A stretch of 64,000 nucleotides of DNA from Chitinophaga pinensis (GCA_945883825.1 CAMCYF010000007.1:1-64000), one strand, 5' to 3'. Positions 19,103 through 29,226 are shown, counted from the first letter of the stretch. Notes: a model not told the origin generated them from the sequence alone. Translations and numbers: made by a program.

Positions 19103-19648
19103 ATGAGAAGAAATTCAAAACCGTTTGTAAAAAGAGAAGAGGAAGCGCAACACCGCATAAATGATAAAATTAGCGCACAAGAAATCCGCTTGGTAAATGA
19201 AGGTGAAGAACCTAAAGTGTTGACGCTAGCTGCGGCACTTGAAATGGCAGAAGCACAAGATATGGATTTGGTAGAGATTTCACCAAATGCTAAACCACCG
19301 GTTTGTAAGATTATGGATTACAAGAAATTCTTGTACAACCAAAAAAGAAAACAAAAGGAATTAAAAGCAAAACAGAGTAAAATAGTTGTAAAAGAAATAC
19401 GTTTCGGACCTAACACAGACGATCACGATTTTAACTTTAAATTGTCACACGCAAGGAAATTCCTTGAAGAAGGAAGCAAAGTAAAAGCTTTTGTTTTTTT
19501 TAGAGGTCGCTCAATTGTTTTTAAAGACCGAGGAGAAATATTATTATTGAAATTCATGCAAGAATTAGCAGATGTTGGGATAGTAGAGCAGTTGCCGAAA
19601 TTAGAAGGAAAGAAAATGATCGTAATGATCAACTCAAAAAAGAAATAA
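19103..19648 (+). CDS. infC: Translation initiation factor IF-3
   Basis: 181 residues with an N-terminal domain (about 12-82), a lysine-rich linker ([11 protein letters not shown]) and the C-terminal domain ([17 protein letters not shown]). It starts with ATG, not the rare AUU used for autoregulation in enterobacteria. The C-terminus ends with a lysine run. IF-3 prevents subunit joining and checks initiator tRNA pairing. Confidence 0.97.
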   Translation: MRRNSKPFVKREEEAQHRINDKISAQEIRLVNEGEEPKVLTLAAALEMAEAQDMDLVEISPNAKPPVCKIMDYKKFLYNQKRKQKELKAKQSKIVVKEIRFGPNTDDHDFNFKLSHARKFLEEGSKVKAFVFFRGRSIVFKDRGEILLLKFMQELADVGIVEQLPKLEGKKMIVMINSKKK

Positions 19649-19689
19649 AGAAGCTGATATAGTTGTTTAACTCAAAAAAAGAAGAAAAA

Positions 19690-19887
19690 ATGCCTAAAAT
19701 GAAAACTAAATCCAGTGCTAAGAAGCGATTCACAATCACTGGGAGTGGAAAGATAAAGCGTAAGCACGCTTTTAAAAGCCACATCTTAACTAAAAAGGCT
19801 AAGAAGCGCAAACGTAATTTGACGCACGCAGGGCTTGTACACAATGCAGACCTTTCGAATATCAAATTACAATTATGTATGAAATAG
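19690..19887 (+). CDS. rpmI: 50S ribosomal protein L35
   Basis: 65 residues. I chose ATG 19690 because [14 protein letters not shown] is the standard L35 N-terminus; the frame is open further upstream without a matching start. Strongly basic, with the [16 protein letters not shown] signature. Middle of the thrS operon, 41 bases after infC. Confidence 0.95.
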   Translation: MPKMKTKSSAKKRFTITGSGKIKRKHAFKSHILTKKAKKRKRNLTHAGLVHNADLSNIKLQLCMK

Positions 19888-19978
19888 TCCTTTAGAGGTT
19901 TATCTATTGTTTAACCAAATAACGAGTATACAAGTCTTCTGAAACAATGTTGCACTCCTTATTAAAAAACTTAAAATT

Positions 19979-20326
19979 ATGCCAAGATCAGTAAATCACG
20001 TCGCATCAAGAGCTAGAAGAAAGAACTTGATGAAATTAGCCAAAGGATACTTTGGTAGAAGAAAAAATGTCTGGACTGTTGCAAAAAATGCAGTTGAAAA
20101 AGGACTAGTTTATGCCTACTCAGGTCGTAAGCAAAAGAAAAGAAATTTCCGTTCTCTTTGGATTACCCGTATAAATGCAGGAGTTCGTCAATACGGAATG
20201 AGTTATTCTCAATTTATGGGTGCTGTGCACAAAAGTGGTGTTGAGTTAAATCGTAAGGTTCTTGCAGATTTAGCGATGAATCACCCTGAAGCTTTTAAAG
20301 CTGTTGTGGACTCTGTAAATAAATAA
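19979..20326 (+). CDS. rplT: 50S ribosomal protein L20
   Basis: 115 residues with the L20 N-terminal extension ([16 protein letters not shown]) and the core [19 protein letters not shown], ending in the usual globular part. It is an early 23S rRNA-binding assembly protein. A 91-base space from rpmI may hold regulatory structure, but I could not define one. A strong terminator follows. Confidence 0.97.
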   Translation: MPRSVNHVASRARRKNLMKLAKGYFGRRKNVWTVAKNAVEKGLVYAYSGRKQKKRNFRSLWITRINAGVRQYGMSYSQFMGAVHKSGVELNRKVLADLAMNHPEAFKAVVDSVNK

Positions 20327-20343
20327 GTGTAAAAAGTATCAGC

Positions 20344-20379
20344 AAAAGCCATTAGTCCTTGATTAATGGCTTTTTTTTT
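20344..20379 (+). terminator. Rho-independent terminator after rplT
   Basis: An 11-bp stem (AAAAGCCATTA with TAATGGCTTTT) around a 9-base loop runs into nine T residues. It ends the thrS-infC-rpmI-rplT transcript. Confidence 0.9.
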
Positions 20380-20425
20380 GTTGAAAAGTATTCAGTTCCT
20401 ATTTATTTCTTCCTTTATTTGAATG

Positions 20426-20433
20426 TAATTTTG
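20426..20433 (+). promoter_or_regulatory. -7 element of the oxidoreductase gene
   Basis: TAATTTTG matches TAnnTTTG, 11 bases before the ATG. A matching -33 box is not evident. The terminator just upstream makes a new start here reasonable. Confidence 0.5.
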
Positions 20434-20444
20434 AAAAAAAAGTC

Positions 20445-21431
20445 ATGTTAAAAATTGGTCTTATTGGTGCAGGGCATTTAGGGAAAGTTCACCTTAAACT
20501 TATCTTGGAATTATCAGATTACTTCAACTTAGTCGGTTTTTATGATGAGGACAAAGAAAATTCCGCTAAGGTTTCTGCTCAATTTAATGTGAGATCTTTC
20601 GGCAGTATTAATGAATTACTTCAGCAGGTAGATTGTGTTGATATAGTTACTCCAACGCTAGTTCATTATTCAACAGCTACCGAAGCTTTGCGAATGAGAA
20701 AACATGTGTTTATCGAAAAACCCTTGTCAGAAACAATCGCTGAAGCCCAAAAATTGGTCTCGCTAACAACAGAGGCAGATGTTAAAGTTCAAGTTGGACA
20801 TGTAGAGCGTTTTAATCCGGCATTCCAAGCAGCTCTTCCTTATTTTGATAATCCCATGTTCATAGAAACTCATCGCTTGGCACAATTTAACCCACGTGGG
20901 ACAGATGTGCCAGTGGTTTTAGATTTAATGATTCACGATATTGACATTGTGCTTAGCGTTGTTAAATCTCGTATTAAAAAAATATCAGCATCTGGAGTAG
21001 CAGTTATTAGTGATACGCATGATATTACAAATGCGCGCTTAGAATTTGAAAATGGAACAGTAGCAAATCTTACAGCTTCTAGGATTTCATTGAAGAACAT
21101 GCGGAAATCAAGGTTTTTTCAAAAAGATGCTTACATAAGTGTCGATTTCTTGACAAAAGAATTAGAGGTTGTAAGAATGCAAGATGTTATTGGTGAAGCT
21201 GACCCTTTTGATATTGTCCTAGATTTAGGGCCAAACAAAGCACCAAAAAAGATATTTATAGATAAGCCAGAATTGCAAGAAATAAATGCTATTAAAGAAG
21301 AATTAAAATCTTTTTATGATGCCATCACTCAAAATGTAAGTCCTAAAGTTACTGTGGAAGATGGTTGTGCTGCAATGGAAGTGGCAATTGAAATAATTGA
21401 AAAATTAAAGAAAAATCAAATTCATTTTTAG
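20445..21431 (+). CDS. Gfo/Idh/MocA-family NAD(P)-dependent oxidoreductase
   Basis: 328 residues. The N-terminal Rossmann fold has GAGHLGKVHL near residue 8, and the family motif EKPLSET is near residue 93, where the lysine aids hydride transfer. The C-terminal alpha/beta domain follows with VGHVERFNPAF and DLMIHDIDIVLS, carrying the histidine-aspartate pair expected for a sugar or cyclitol dehydrogenase. Substrate cannot be told. The genes after it are envelope-related, so a nucleotide-sugar or lipid-sugar substrate is worth testing. Confidence 0.88.
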   Translation: MLKIGLIGAGHLGKVHLKLILELSDYFNLVGFYDEDKENSAKVSAQFNVRSFGSINELLQQVDCVDIVTPTLVHYSTATEALRMRKHVFIEKPLSETIAEAQKLVSLTTEADVKVQVGHVERFNPAFQAALPYFDNPMFIETHRLAQFNPRGTDVPVVLDLMIHDIDIVLSVVKSRIKKISASGVAVISDTHDITNARLEFENGTVANLTASRISLKNMRKSRFFQKDAYISVDFLTKELEVVRMQDVIGEADPFDIVLDLGPNKAPKKIFIDKPELQEINAIKEELKSFYDAITQNVSPKVTVEDGCAAMEVAIEIIEKLKKNQIHF

Positions 21432-21465
21432 GCAATAATTTATCTTTTACTTCGTTTTTTTTTCA

Positions 21466-22329
21466 ATGAGTCGTTTATCCTTTTTCTTACTCCTTTTTCT
21501 CGGTTTTACAGCTTGTGTTAAAAACAATCCAGATCCATCTTGGTTGGAAGTAACAGCATGGACGCTACAAAGTAATATTGATCTTTCAGGTGATGAAGGA
21601 GAATTAAGCCATAACATTACTGAGGCTTGGGTTTTAATAGACGATAAAGTAATTGGTGTGTTTCAAGTCCCGTTTAAAATACCAATTTTAAAGGATGGAA
21701 TGTGCAACATTAAGATTTATCCTGCAATAAAAAACAATGGGATTTCAGCAACCAAAAAAATCTATCCTTTCCTAGAAGTTTATGAAGTAAATCAAACATT
21801 GACTAAAAACCAAACACTTACTCTAAATCCTGTTACGAAATATAAGTCAGTAACTCAATTTTGGATTGAAGATTTTGAAGGAGTTAACATTTCACTAACA
21901 GATGATCCAAATACTTCAATAGCAGTTTGTGAAACAGTAAACGAAAATTTACAGCCCTTTAATGGTAGTTTCTACGGGAAGATAAGTTTGAATTCTATTG
22001 ATTCATTATGGGTTGCGTATACGGAACAGCTTTTTATCGCAAAGGGAAAGGAAGCCTATTTAGAAATTGACTACCATAATACAAATTCCTTAACGACCGG
22101 CTTAATTTATGCCTCTCCTACTGGTGTTACTAACAATATAAATATTCGCTTAAATGCTCAAAACCCTGAAACAGCTGTATGGAAAAAAATATATATTGAG
22201 TTAAAAGAGTTAATTACGGCATCTCCCAATTCAAGCAACTTTCAACAATCTTTTTCCTGTTATTTAGACCCCGGGCAAATCTCGACAGAAATTTTAATTG
22301 ACAATATTAAAGTTGTATATTTTAATTAG
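21466..22329 (+). CDS. Predicted lipoprotein of unknown function
   Basis: 287 residues. The N-terminus MSRLSFFLLLFLGFTAC ends with a lipobox-like cysteine, so it should be lipidated and anchored to a membrane. The mature chain is beta-rich, with WVLIDDKVIGVFQVP and FWIEDFEG stretches and a late domain (about 140-287) that looks like a jelly-roll carbohydrate-binding fold. It begins 34 bases after the oxidoreductase and ends one base before the glycosyltransferase gene. I do not know the family's role. Confidence 0.78.
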   Translation: MSRLSFFLLLFLGFTACVKNNPDPSWLEVTAWTLQSNIDLSGDEGELSHNITEAWVLIDDKVIGVFQVPFKIPILKDGMCNIKIYPAIKNNGISATKKIYPFLEVYEVNQTLTKNQTLTLNPVTKYKSVTQFWIEDFEGVNISLTDDPNTSIAVCETVNENLQPFNGSFYGKISLNSIDSLWVAYTEQLFIAKGKEAYLEIDYHNTNSLTTGLIYASPTGVTNNINIRLNAQNPETAVWKKIYIELKELITASPNSSNFQQSFSCYLDPGQISTEILIDNIKVVYFN

Positions 22330-22330
22330 T

Positions 22331-23722
22331 ATGAAAGATAGATATTGGGTTGTGCTTTTTCTATTTTTTGATTTTTTAACGGCTGTAATTGCTTGGTCCT
22401 CTTTTTTCTACTTACGGCAAACAGTATTAGAAAAATCTGAATTTAAAGTAGACTCGAATTTTATTTATGGTGTTCTTTTAATTCCATTAGTTTGGGTCTT
22501 GTTTTATTATGTTCAGGGCACTTACATCTCGATTCGACAGATGTTTCGTTTGAAAATGCTAAACCTGACCTTAATTGCATCATTTTTTGGGGTAATTCTG
22601 ATATTTTTTATCTTACTTCTAGATGATGAAGTTAAGTCCTATGAGATTTATTATCAGTCTGTCATCTTGCTTTTCTCTTTGCATTTCATGCTAACAATAA
22701 TTCCTCGCCTAATTATAAATTCCATTATGATTTGGTCTATTCGTAAACCAGGTAATGGTTTTAAAACAATTATTCTTGGTGGAAATGAAAAAGCCCTAGA
22801 AATTTATAACGAAATGATTTCTCATCCACTAAATGTTAATTCAATTATCGGCTATGTAAATCTAAATGGAAAAGATTATCTCTTAAGTGAACACATAAAT
22901 TATTTAGGTCATGAAACTGATCTAGAGCGCATTCTAAGTGAGCATAAAGTTGAGGAAGTGATTATTGCTATTGAAAGCTCAGATCACAATCGCTTAAAAG
23001 ATCTTTTGCTCCGTATAGACGACGGACATATTAGAATTAAATTATTGCCCGATGCATATGTAATATTATCTGGAAGTGTTAAGATGACGAATATTTATGG
23101 TGCACTTTTACTTGAATTAAAATCTGATATTATGCCATTTTGGCAACAAGCGATAAAACGCGTAATGGATTTTTTAATTTCATTCATTGCTGTAATTCTT
23201 CTCACTCCCTTTTTTATTTTCTCTGCGATTGCTGTGAAATTTTCTTCTCCTGGGCCTATTTTATATTTGCAAGAAAGAGTGGGACTTAAGGGTGCTATTT
23301 TTAAAATCATAAAATTCAGAACCATGTACGTAGATTCTGAAAATCTGGGACCTCAACTTTCTTCAGAAAATGATCCACGTATCACTAAGATTGGTCGTTT
23401 TATGCGCAAAACAAGGCTAGATGAATTTCCACAATTTATAAATGTTCTTTTTGGACAAATGTCGCTTGTTGGACCAAGACCTGAACGACAATTTTATATC
23501 GATCAAATTGTAAAACTTGAAGCGCAATATTTGCATCTAAATCGTGTGAGACCAGGAATTACCTCTTGGGGACAAGTGAAATTTGGCTATGCAGAAAACG
23601 TAGAACAAATGCTGCAACGAATGAAGTTTGATCTGATTTACCTGAAAAATAGAAGTTTAGCACTGGACATTAAAATAATGTTTTATACTGTAATTATCGT
23701 TTTAAAAGCAAAAGGAAAATAA
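22331..23722 (+). CDS. Polyprenyl-phosphate glycosylphosphotransferase (WcaJ/WbaP type)
   Basis: 463 residues from ATG 22331, where [15 protein letters not shown] begins a TM region; an upstream frame would overlap the lipoprotein gene. Four TM spans fill residues 5-130, then a CoA-binding-like Rossmann domain ([13 protein letters not shown]), and a last reentrant helix leads into the catalytic domain, with [33 protein letters not shown] and SLVGPRPE. It transfers a sugar phosphate to undecaprenyl phosphate, the first step of exopolysaccharide or O-antigen synthesis. No polymer cluster surrounds it. Confidence 0.92.
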   Translation: MKDRYWVVLFLFFDFLTAVIAWSSFFYLRQTVLEKSEFKVDSNFIYGVLLIPLVWVLFYYVQGTYISIRQMFRLKMLNLTLIASFFGVILIFFILLLDDEVKSYEIYYQSVILLFSLHFMLTIIPRLIINSIMIWSIRKPGNGFKTIILGGNEKALEIYNEMISHPLNVNSIIGYVNLNGKDYLLSEHINYLGHETDLERILSEHKVEEVIIAIESSDHNRLKDLLLRIDDGHIRIKLLPDAYVILSGSVKMTNIYGALLLELKSDIMPFWQQAIKRVMDFLISFIAVILLTPFFIFSAIAVKFSSPGPILYLQERVGLKGAIFKIIKFRTMYVDSENLGPQLSSENDPRITKIGRFMRKTRLDEFPQFINVLFGQMSLVGPRPERQFYIDQIVKLEAQYLHLNRVRPGITSWGQVKFGYAENVEQMLQRMKFDLIYLKNRSLALDIKIMFYTVIIVLKAKGK

Positions 23723-23735
23723 TATCCTGATAGAA

Positions 23736-23766
23736 TTTGATAATTCAAATAGTATTTCTATCTTTG
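23736..23766 (+). promoter_or_regulatory. Consensus promoter of rpsP-rimM
   Basis: TTTG at 23736-23739, exactly 19 bases, TATCTTTG at 23759-23766. It lies in the 100-base space after the glycosyltransferase and predicts a leader of about 50 bases. Confidence 0.88.
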
Positions 23767-23822
23767 CATCCCGAATAAATTATTTATAAACCAAGGTTTC
23801 GGACCTTAAATTGTAAAAGAAA

Positions 23823-24614
23823 ATGGCAACAAGAATCAGATTGCAAAGACACGGTAAAAAAGGAAAACCGTTTTTTCACTTAGTAGCAGCAGATAGTCGT
23901 GCGAAAAGAGATGGTAAATTCATTGAAAAATTAGGAACATATAATCCAACTGCAAATCCAGCTGTGATTGATATTAATTTTGAAAGAACATTGACTTGGG
24001 TTCAAACCGGAGCAGAAATGTCCGACACAGCTCGCGCAATTCTTTCTTATAAAGGTGTGCTTTATAAAAGTCACCTAATCAATGGTGTTAAAAAAGGTGC
24101 TTTAACAATGGAACAAGTTGAAGAACGTTTTACACTTTGGGTAAATGAAAAAGAATCTAAAATAATAAACAAAATTGATGGCTTAGCTGCAAAAGCAATT
24201 GCAAGTAAAAATGCAAAAATGAAGTCAGAAGCCGATGCAAATATTGCTAAAGCAGCTCAAATTGAACTTAAAAATACAGTTGTTGAAGAAGTTGTTGCAG
24301 AGGAAACTCCAGCAGAAGAATCAGTAAATGAAGAAGTTGCATCAGAGGAAACTCCAACAGAAGAAACAGTAACTGAAGAAGTTGCATCAGAGGAAACTTC
24401 AATAGAAGAAACAGTAACTGAAGAGGTTGTTGCAGAGGAAACTCCAGCAGAAGAAACAGTAACTGAAGAAGTAGTTGCAGAGGAAACAGTAACTGAAGAA
24501 GTTGTTGCTGAGGAAACTCCAGTAGAGGAAACAGTAACTGAAGAAGTTGTAGCAGAGGAAACACCTGCAGAGGAAACACCAACAGAAGAAAAATCAGCAG
24601 ATACAGCTGAATAA
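23823..24614 (+). CDS. rpsP: 30S ribosomal protein S16 with a long acidic repeat tail
   Basis: 263 residues. Residues 1-80 are an ordinary S16 (MATRIRLQRHGKKGKPFF, then KLGTYNP and ILSYKGVLYKSHL). A lysine/alanine-rich helix follows (about 110-153), then a 100-residue acidic tail made of seven direct repeats of a 15-residue unit such as EEVVAEETPAEETVT, one copy missing five residues. S16 is normally about 82-90 residues; Bacteroidota often have some tail but this one is very long and repetitive. The tail should be disordered and highly negative, an odd fit on a ribosomal protein. The gene is followed by rimM, its usual partner. Confidence 0.95.
   Translation: MATRIRLQRHGKKGKPFFHLVAADSRAKRDGKFIEKLGTYNPTANPAVIDINFERTLTWVQTGAEMSDTARAILSYKGVLYKSHLINGVKKGALTMEQVEERFTLWVNEKESKIINKIDGLAAKAIASKNAKMKSEADANIAKAAQIELKNTVVEEVVAEETPAEESVNEEVASEETPTEETVTEEVASEETSIEETVTEEVVAEETPAEETVTEEVVAEETVTEEVVAEETPVEETVTEEVVAEETPAEETPTEEKSADTAE
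24285..24584 (+). repeat. Tandem repeat within rpsP (45-base unit)
   Basis: Six 45-base units and one 30-base unit encode the acidic tail of S16 (residues 155-254). The units differ by synonymous and small amino acid changes, yet their frame never breaks. The short fifth unit lacks five codons, as expected from slippage or unequal recombination. Confidence 0.85.
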
Positions 24615-24620
24615 GCTTAG

Positions 24621-25157
24621 ATGACTATAAAAGATTGTTTTTACTTAGGTAAAATAGCGAAACTTCACGGATTTAAAGGTGAAGTTTCCTTGTTTTTGGA
24701 CGTTACTAATCCGAGTGATTACAAAGATTTAGAATCAGTTTATGTAGATGTAGATGGCGTACTAACTCCATTTTTTATTGAGTCTGTAAAACTCAAAAAC
24801 AAAAATTTTATCGCTGTAAAATTTCAAGGAGTGAATGATGAAAGCTCAGCTCAGCGCTTACTTAAAAAATCACTTTACTTGCCTGAAGAAATTCTTCCTG
24901 ATTTAAAAGGCACTCAGTTTTATGATCACGAAATTATTGGGTTCAAAGTATTAGATGATGTGCATGGTGATATCGGAGAAGTAGAAAATGTAATTGATCT
25001 TGCTGCAAATCCATTATTACAAACTATTTGTAAAGGAAAAGAAGTGCTAGTTCCTATTTTTGATGGTTTGGTACAAAAAATAGATCGTAAAAACAAGATA
25101 CTTTACATCAAAGCACCTGAAGGTCTAATCGATTTGTACTTATCTGACAGTATTTAA
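24621..25157 (+). CDS. rimM: 16S rRNA processing protein RimM
   Basis: 178 residues. An N-terminal RimM beta-barrel (GKIAKLHGFKGEVSL) is followed by a PRC-barrel (about 95-170, FYDHEIIGFKVLDD). It helps mature the 30S head near S19. It follows rpsP by 6 bases. Its 3' end overlaps the opposing GH3-family glycosidase gene by 18 bases. Confidence 0.93.
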   Translation: MTIKDCFYLGKIAKLHGFKGEVSLFLDVTNPSDYKDLESVYVDVDGVLTPFFIESVKLKNKNFIAVKFQGVNDESSAQRLLKKSLYLPEEILPDLKGTQFYDHEIIGFKVLDDVHGDIGEVENVIDLAANPLLQTICKGKEVLVPIFDGLVQKIDRKNKILYIKAPEGLIDLYLSDSI

Positions 25158-26291
25158 AAGTCCCAAGGAAAGCTTCATTCGAATAATACGCTTTGCAGCT
25201 GCATCTACTTTCGCTCTAAACACTTTATCTGTTTTATAGCTCGCAAGTAATTCTGAGTGAGCTTTCTTTGCGTCTAAAGGCATTAAAACAATGTCACAGC
25301 CTGCTGAAATTGCTTTTGTCGCTGCATTTGGAACATTTACAACTCCTCCCATATTCATTGCGTCTGTTACAATTAAACCTTTAAAACCAAGGCTATCACG
25401 CAACAAACCTTTTACAATTATTTCAGAACAAGTTGAGGGCAAACCTTTTGTATCAAATTGGCTGTTGTTTTTAACTGCAATGTGTGCAATCATAATTGAC
25501 AAAACCCCGTTTTTTATAAGAAGAGGGTAATTTTGTAACTCTTTTAGAGGACCATCAATTACTTGAAGAGCTTTATGTGTATCACCAGAAACTAAACCAT
25601 GTCCTGGAAAATGCTTTGCTGTTGCAAGGATATTATTTCGTTGAGTTTCTTGAATAAAAGCATTTGACCATGGAATAATATTTTCGGGCTTTGCGCCAAA
25701 ACTTCTAAATCCAACAGTCTGATTTGCCGACATATCAACAACTGGAGAAAAATTATAATTAATCCCAATAGCATTTAAGTCTTTGGAAATAGTTGCAGCT
25801 ACACTGTTTACTTCTTCTATAGAAATTAATTCATTTGCTTTTTTAACCGGTACAGAACCAATTATTTTTCGGTTTACCAAACTTGGCTCAGCATCTGCGC
25901 TATATAAAAAAGGTAAATTACCTCTTTTCTTATTATTAGATTCAAATTCCTTAATCCAAGTTGTGAATTCTTCTTTCGTTCCATTTAACATCAGAACTCC
26001 ACCAATTACTCTATCTTTTATGTGCTGATCAATTGCTTCTTTTTTTTGTCCCAAACGACCAACTGCAGGCATTATTAATTGTGCTACAATAGCTGTATCA
26101 TCCATACTTTCAAAAATTCGATTCACTTCTTTATCTAAAGCATTATTGTCTTCTAGGTAATTTGATAATTGAAAAGTATAGCTAGTTAATTGCTTATTAA
26201 CTAAAGAAGGTCTTTCTGTTTTTTTTGCTTCTTGAGCACAACCCTGAAAAATTAGGCCAATAAGAATAGTAAATATTACAAAGTGTTTCAT
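25140..26291 (-). CDS. Glycoside hydrolase family 3 lipoprotein (NagZ-like beta-N-acetylhexosaminidase)
   Basis: 383 residues with a lipoprotein signal (IGLIFQGC, Cys at 18). The catalytic domain has the KHFPGHG...GDTH motif that in NagZ forms the acid/base Asp-His pair, and the nucleophile Asp is expected in VTDAMNMGGV. It would cut GlcNAc from peptidoglycan fragments, or another beta-hexosaminide, at the membrane. It lacks the C-terminal beta-lactamase-like domain of some Bacteroidota homologues. Its stop overlaps rimM tail-to-tail by 18 bases. Confidence 0.88.
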   Translation of the reverse strand: MKHFVIFTILIGLIFQGCAQEAKKTERPSLVNKQLTSYTFQLSNYLEDNNALDKEVNRIFESMDDTAIVAQLIMPAVGRLGQKKEAIDQHIKDRVIGGVLMLNGTKEEFTTWIKEFESNNKKRGNLPFLYSADAEPSLVNRKIIGSVPVKKANELISIEEVNSVAATISKDLNAIGINYNFSPVVDMSANQTVGFRSFGAKPENIIPWSNAFIQETQRNNILATAKHFPGHGLVSGDTHKALQVIDGPLKELQNYPLLIKNGVLSIMIAHIAVKNNSQFDTKGLPSTCSEIIVKGLLRDSLGFKGLIVTDAMNMGGVVNVPNAATKAISAGCDIVLMPLDAKKAHSELLASYKTDKVFRAKVDAAAKRIIRMKLSLGLLNTVR

Positions 26292-26437
26292 TATTATTTT
26301 TTTATAAAATTAAGCCATTTATTATTTCTTGTTTTTTTAATTTACTTAAATTACAAACAAATTAAATGTCAATAACTTAAAAAAGCAACCTTTCCTACAA
26401 TTTATTCGTCTTGATTTTGTAACTAAAAATTTATACT

Positions 26438-29203
26438 ATGAAAACAATTATACAACTATTGCTTTGTGTTTTAGCCTTTAACTCATTTAGCCAACTTCCT
26501 ACATTAACTATCGCATCTACATCAACTACTTCTGGTTGTAATCCGACAATTGATGGATCTATTTCTATTGGTACTATTAATTCAAGTAACACCTCTGAAA
26601 TAGACATGGTACTATCCCCAAATCAAACTACATCGACAAGTATTGTTCTTCTAATTTCTTGGGGAGATGGAAGCACAACAACTCATACGGGCACTACAAA
26701 TTTGGGAAGTATTCCTTTAGCCATGACTATAAATCCAGCAATACAACATACTTATAGTACTTACGGGACGTATTTAGTTACAATCCAATACACAATTAAT
26801 AACGCTGGATCTGGAGGCACATTATCATATATCTACGATTATAATTGCGGAGGAGGGCCAAATACTTCAAGTTTTAGTGCTTTTGCAAATGTTGATTGTG
26901 ATCAAGATGGACTAATTGATTATGAACTATTTGATAGTATTCCAATAATTATAACCAATGCAAACGGTATAAGTTATTCTAGCGTAATTAATAATGGCAG
27001 CGCAGCAGTTACTTTACCAATTGCTGGTACAGTAAGTCAATATACAGTTACAATTGATAGTACTTGGTTGCAAAATAATAATTATGCAGTAACAGGTGCG
27101 CCAAGCATTATTATCTATACACCAAATGGTTGGAATTCTATTCAATTTAATCTAATTTGTACTGGGATAATAGATTGCTCCACCACTAACACTTCTATTG
27201 TGCAGGGCTACTTAAGTGGTTCTTTAACTACATTAGTATATTCCACTTCAACCCCAAATCAAATTGCTACTTATTCATGGTCTATATCGAGTTTTGATGC
27301 CTTTGGAAATCAACTTGGAACAGCCTCAATTTCAACGCAAGCAAATGCATACATTAGTAATATTTCACAATTAAATTCTGTTGAAGCATGTTTAATTGCT
27401 GTGTTTACAAATGGTTGTATTGATACTTTGTGTGAGACTTTTAGTCTTGATAACTGTATTAGTGGCACTATATTTTGCGATGCAAATGGCAATAATATGC
27501 AAGACAGCTCTGAAACTACTATCTCCAATGCAGCAATACAAATTCAAGTTGGTGGAACTTTACAAACTGTCTACAGTAATATAAATGGCTATTATTCGTA
27601 TACTTATTCTTCTAATTCTCCAATCATCCTAAATCTAAATCCAAATTGGCTTTCTGCTTTGGGTTATACTTCAAATTTAGGAGTATGGACACTATTATCT
27701 GAAGATTGCGATTCCAATCAAACTTTTAATATAGGAATTAATTGTGGCTCAGGAAATACACAGGTGTCTCTTTGTTACTCAGGAATAGTATTTTGTGATG
27801 CCAATGGAAACGGATTAATGGAAAATAGTGAGTTACCATTGAGTGGAGCGCCAATAATGCTTTTTGGATCAACTTCTGCAGTTGGAAGTGGAAATAATAT
27901 TATTGTTTATTCAGACTCTAGTGGATATTTCACCTATTGCGGACCAATATCTGGAGGGCTTAATATGCCTCCTATAAGTTCTATCATAGCTTCTGTTTCT
28001 CCTCAGTGGTTGAGTGCAAACGGCTACAGTATGAATCAAACATACATATTTTTGTATGGATCAACAACTATTCCAAATCCAGTTATGTTTCCTGTAAATT
28101 GCGGTGGCACTACAAGTACTTGTGCTGACTTATGGACAACAGTTACACCTTGGATCGGATATTATCAAGGAACTGTTGCAACTGTAAAATTAAATTGGGG
28201 AAATTACGGACCAGGTAGTCCCGGATCGTATACATTGACATTAACGTATCCAGCTGGTGTAACAGTTAATACTTCCAGTATTCAAAATTCAAGCTACACG
28301 ATAGCAGGAAATACTATAACATGGACGCTAAATTCTGCACTATCATCTTTTAACAATTATGATAATATTACTTTCAATGTGCCAAGTGGTTTAACATCCC
28401 AAACACCTCATTACTATACTTCAACAATTACACCAACAGGAAATCTAACTGACTGTTCGAGTTTAAATAACGCAGGGTCTTTACTTCAATTACTTGGTAA
28501 TAGTTATGATCCAAATGATAAACTTGTTGCTCGTCCAAATGAAACGCAGCAGATGTTTTTTAATGATGTATCTTATTTAGATATTGATGCGATAGAGAAA
28601 TTGACCTATACAGTTCGTTTCCAAAATACTGGAACTGCACCTGCTCAAAATATCTATATTATTGACACACTAAGTTCAAACCTAAATTGGAGTAGCTTTA
28701 GTTTGATTGAATCTTCTCATCCAATGCAAGTAGTTAATTTAGGAAATGGTGTTCTTCGTTTTGAATTTTCTCAAATTTGGTTAGCCGATTCAACAACAAA
28801 TGAAGAAGAAAGCCATGGACATTTAGTTTATAGCATATCGGAAAATGCTAATGTTTTAGGTCAAGCGGGTATAGAAATTGAAAATACCGCTTATATCTAC
28901 TTTGATTGGAATGATCCAATTATTACAAATACTACATATAATGTGAATCAATTAATAGGTGGTGTTGAAGAAAGTAACAAAACAGCTTTCAAGATTTTCC
29001 CTAATCCAGCTAGTTCAGAATTAAATCTTTTGGGTGAAGGTGCTTTTAGCTATCAAATTTCAGATATGTCTGGTAGAATTTTACTTCAAGGAGAAGTTAA
29101 CAAATCTGATAAAATAAGAATAGCTGATCTTAATGCAGGTGTTTACAACATCACATGCATAACTGAAAATAAAATACAAACACTGCGATTCATGAAACAA
29201 TAA
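26438..29203 (+). CDS. Large T9SS-exported surface protein (type A sorting)
   Basis: 921 residues. A signal peptide (about 1-19) is followed by a PKD-like strand region (GDGSTTTHTG), two SdrD-B-like repeats that start FCDANGN at about residues 345 and 451, a DUF11-like stretch (about 600-685), a domain beginning SYDPNDKLV at about 689 (DUF7619-like), and the type A sorting tail near residue 850 (FKIFPNPAS, then LNAGVYNI). The tail marks export by the type IX system and attachment to the surface. The SdrD-B repeats are thought to bind calcium in other proteins. Ligand unknown; adhesin is the natural guess. Confidence 0.88.
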   Translation: MKTIIQLLLCVLAFNSFSQLPTLTIASTSTTSGCNPTIDGSISIGTINSSNTSEIDMVLSPNQTTSTSIVLLISWGDGSTTTHTGTTNLGSIPLAMTINPAIQHTYSTYGTYLVTIQYTINNAGSGGTLSYIYDYNCGGGPNTSSFSAFANVDCDQDGLIDYELFDSIPIIITNANGISYSSVINNGSAAVTLPIAGTVSQYTVTIDSTWLQNNNYAVTGAPSIIIYTPNGWNSIQFNLICTGIIDCSTTNTSIVQGYLSGSLTTLVYSTSTPNQIATYSWSISSFDAFGNQLGTASISTQANAYISNISQLNSVEACLIAVFTNGCIDTLCETFSLDNCISGTIFCDANGNNMQDSSETTISNAAIQIQVGGTLQTVYSNINGYYSYTYSSNSPIILNLNPNWLSALGYTSNLGVWTLLSEDCDSNQTFNIGINCGSGNTQVSLCYSGIVFCDANGNGLMENSELPLSGAPIMLFGSTSAVGSGNNIIVYSDSSGYFTYCGPISGGLNMPPISSIIASVSPQWLSANGYSMNQTYIFLYGSTTIPNPVMFPVNCGGTTSTCADLWTTVTPWIGYYQGTVATVKLNWGNYGPGSPGSYTLTLTYPAGVTVNTSSIQNSSYTIAGNTITWTLNSALSSFNNYDNITFNVPSGLTSQTPHYYTSTITPTGNLTDCSSLNNAGSLLQLLGNSYDPNDKLVARPNETQQMFFNDVSYLDIDAIEKLTYTVRFQNTGTAPAQNIYIIDTLSSNLNWSSFSLIESSHPMQVVNLGNGVLRFEFSQIWLADSTTNEEESHGHLVYSISENANVLGQAGIEIENTAYIYFDWNDPIITNTTYNVNQLIGGVEESNKTAFKIFPNPASSELNLLGEGAFSYQISDMSGRILLQGEVNKSDKIRIADLNAGVYNITCITENKIQTLRFMKQ

Positions 29204-29226
29204 ATAGTAGTTTGAAACTAAATAAG

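Noticed and set aside
22298-22330. Upstream start for the glycosylphosphotransferase
   Set aside because: It overlaps the lipoprotein gene; the later ATG one base after that stop gives the usual membrane start.
24268-24582. 104-codon minus-strand frame over the rpsP tail
   Set aside because: It is a leucine/glutamine repeat produced only by reading the acidic repeat backwards; rpsP is the real gene.
24285-24584. Repeat array as a CRISPR
   Set aside because: The units are adjacent without spacers, stay in frame, and encode a protein tail.
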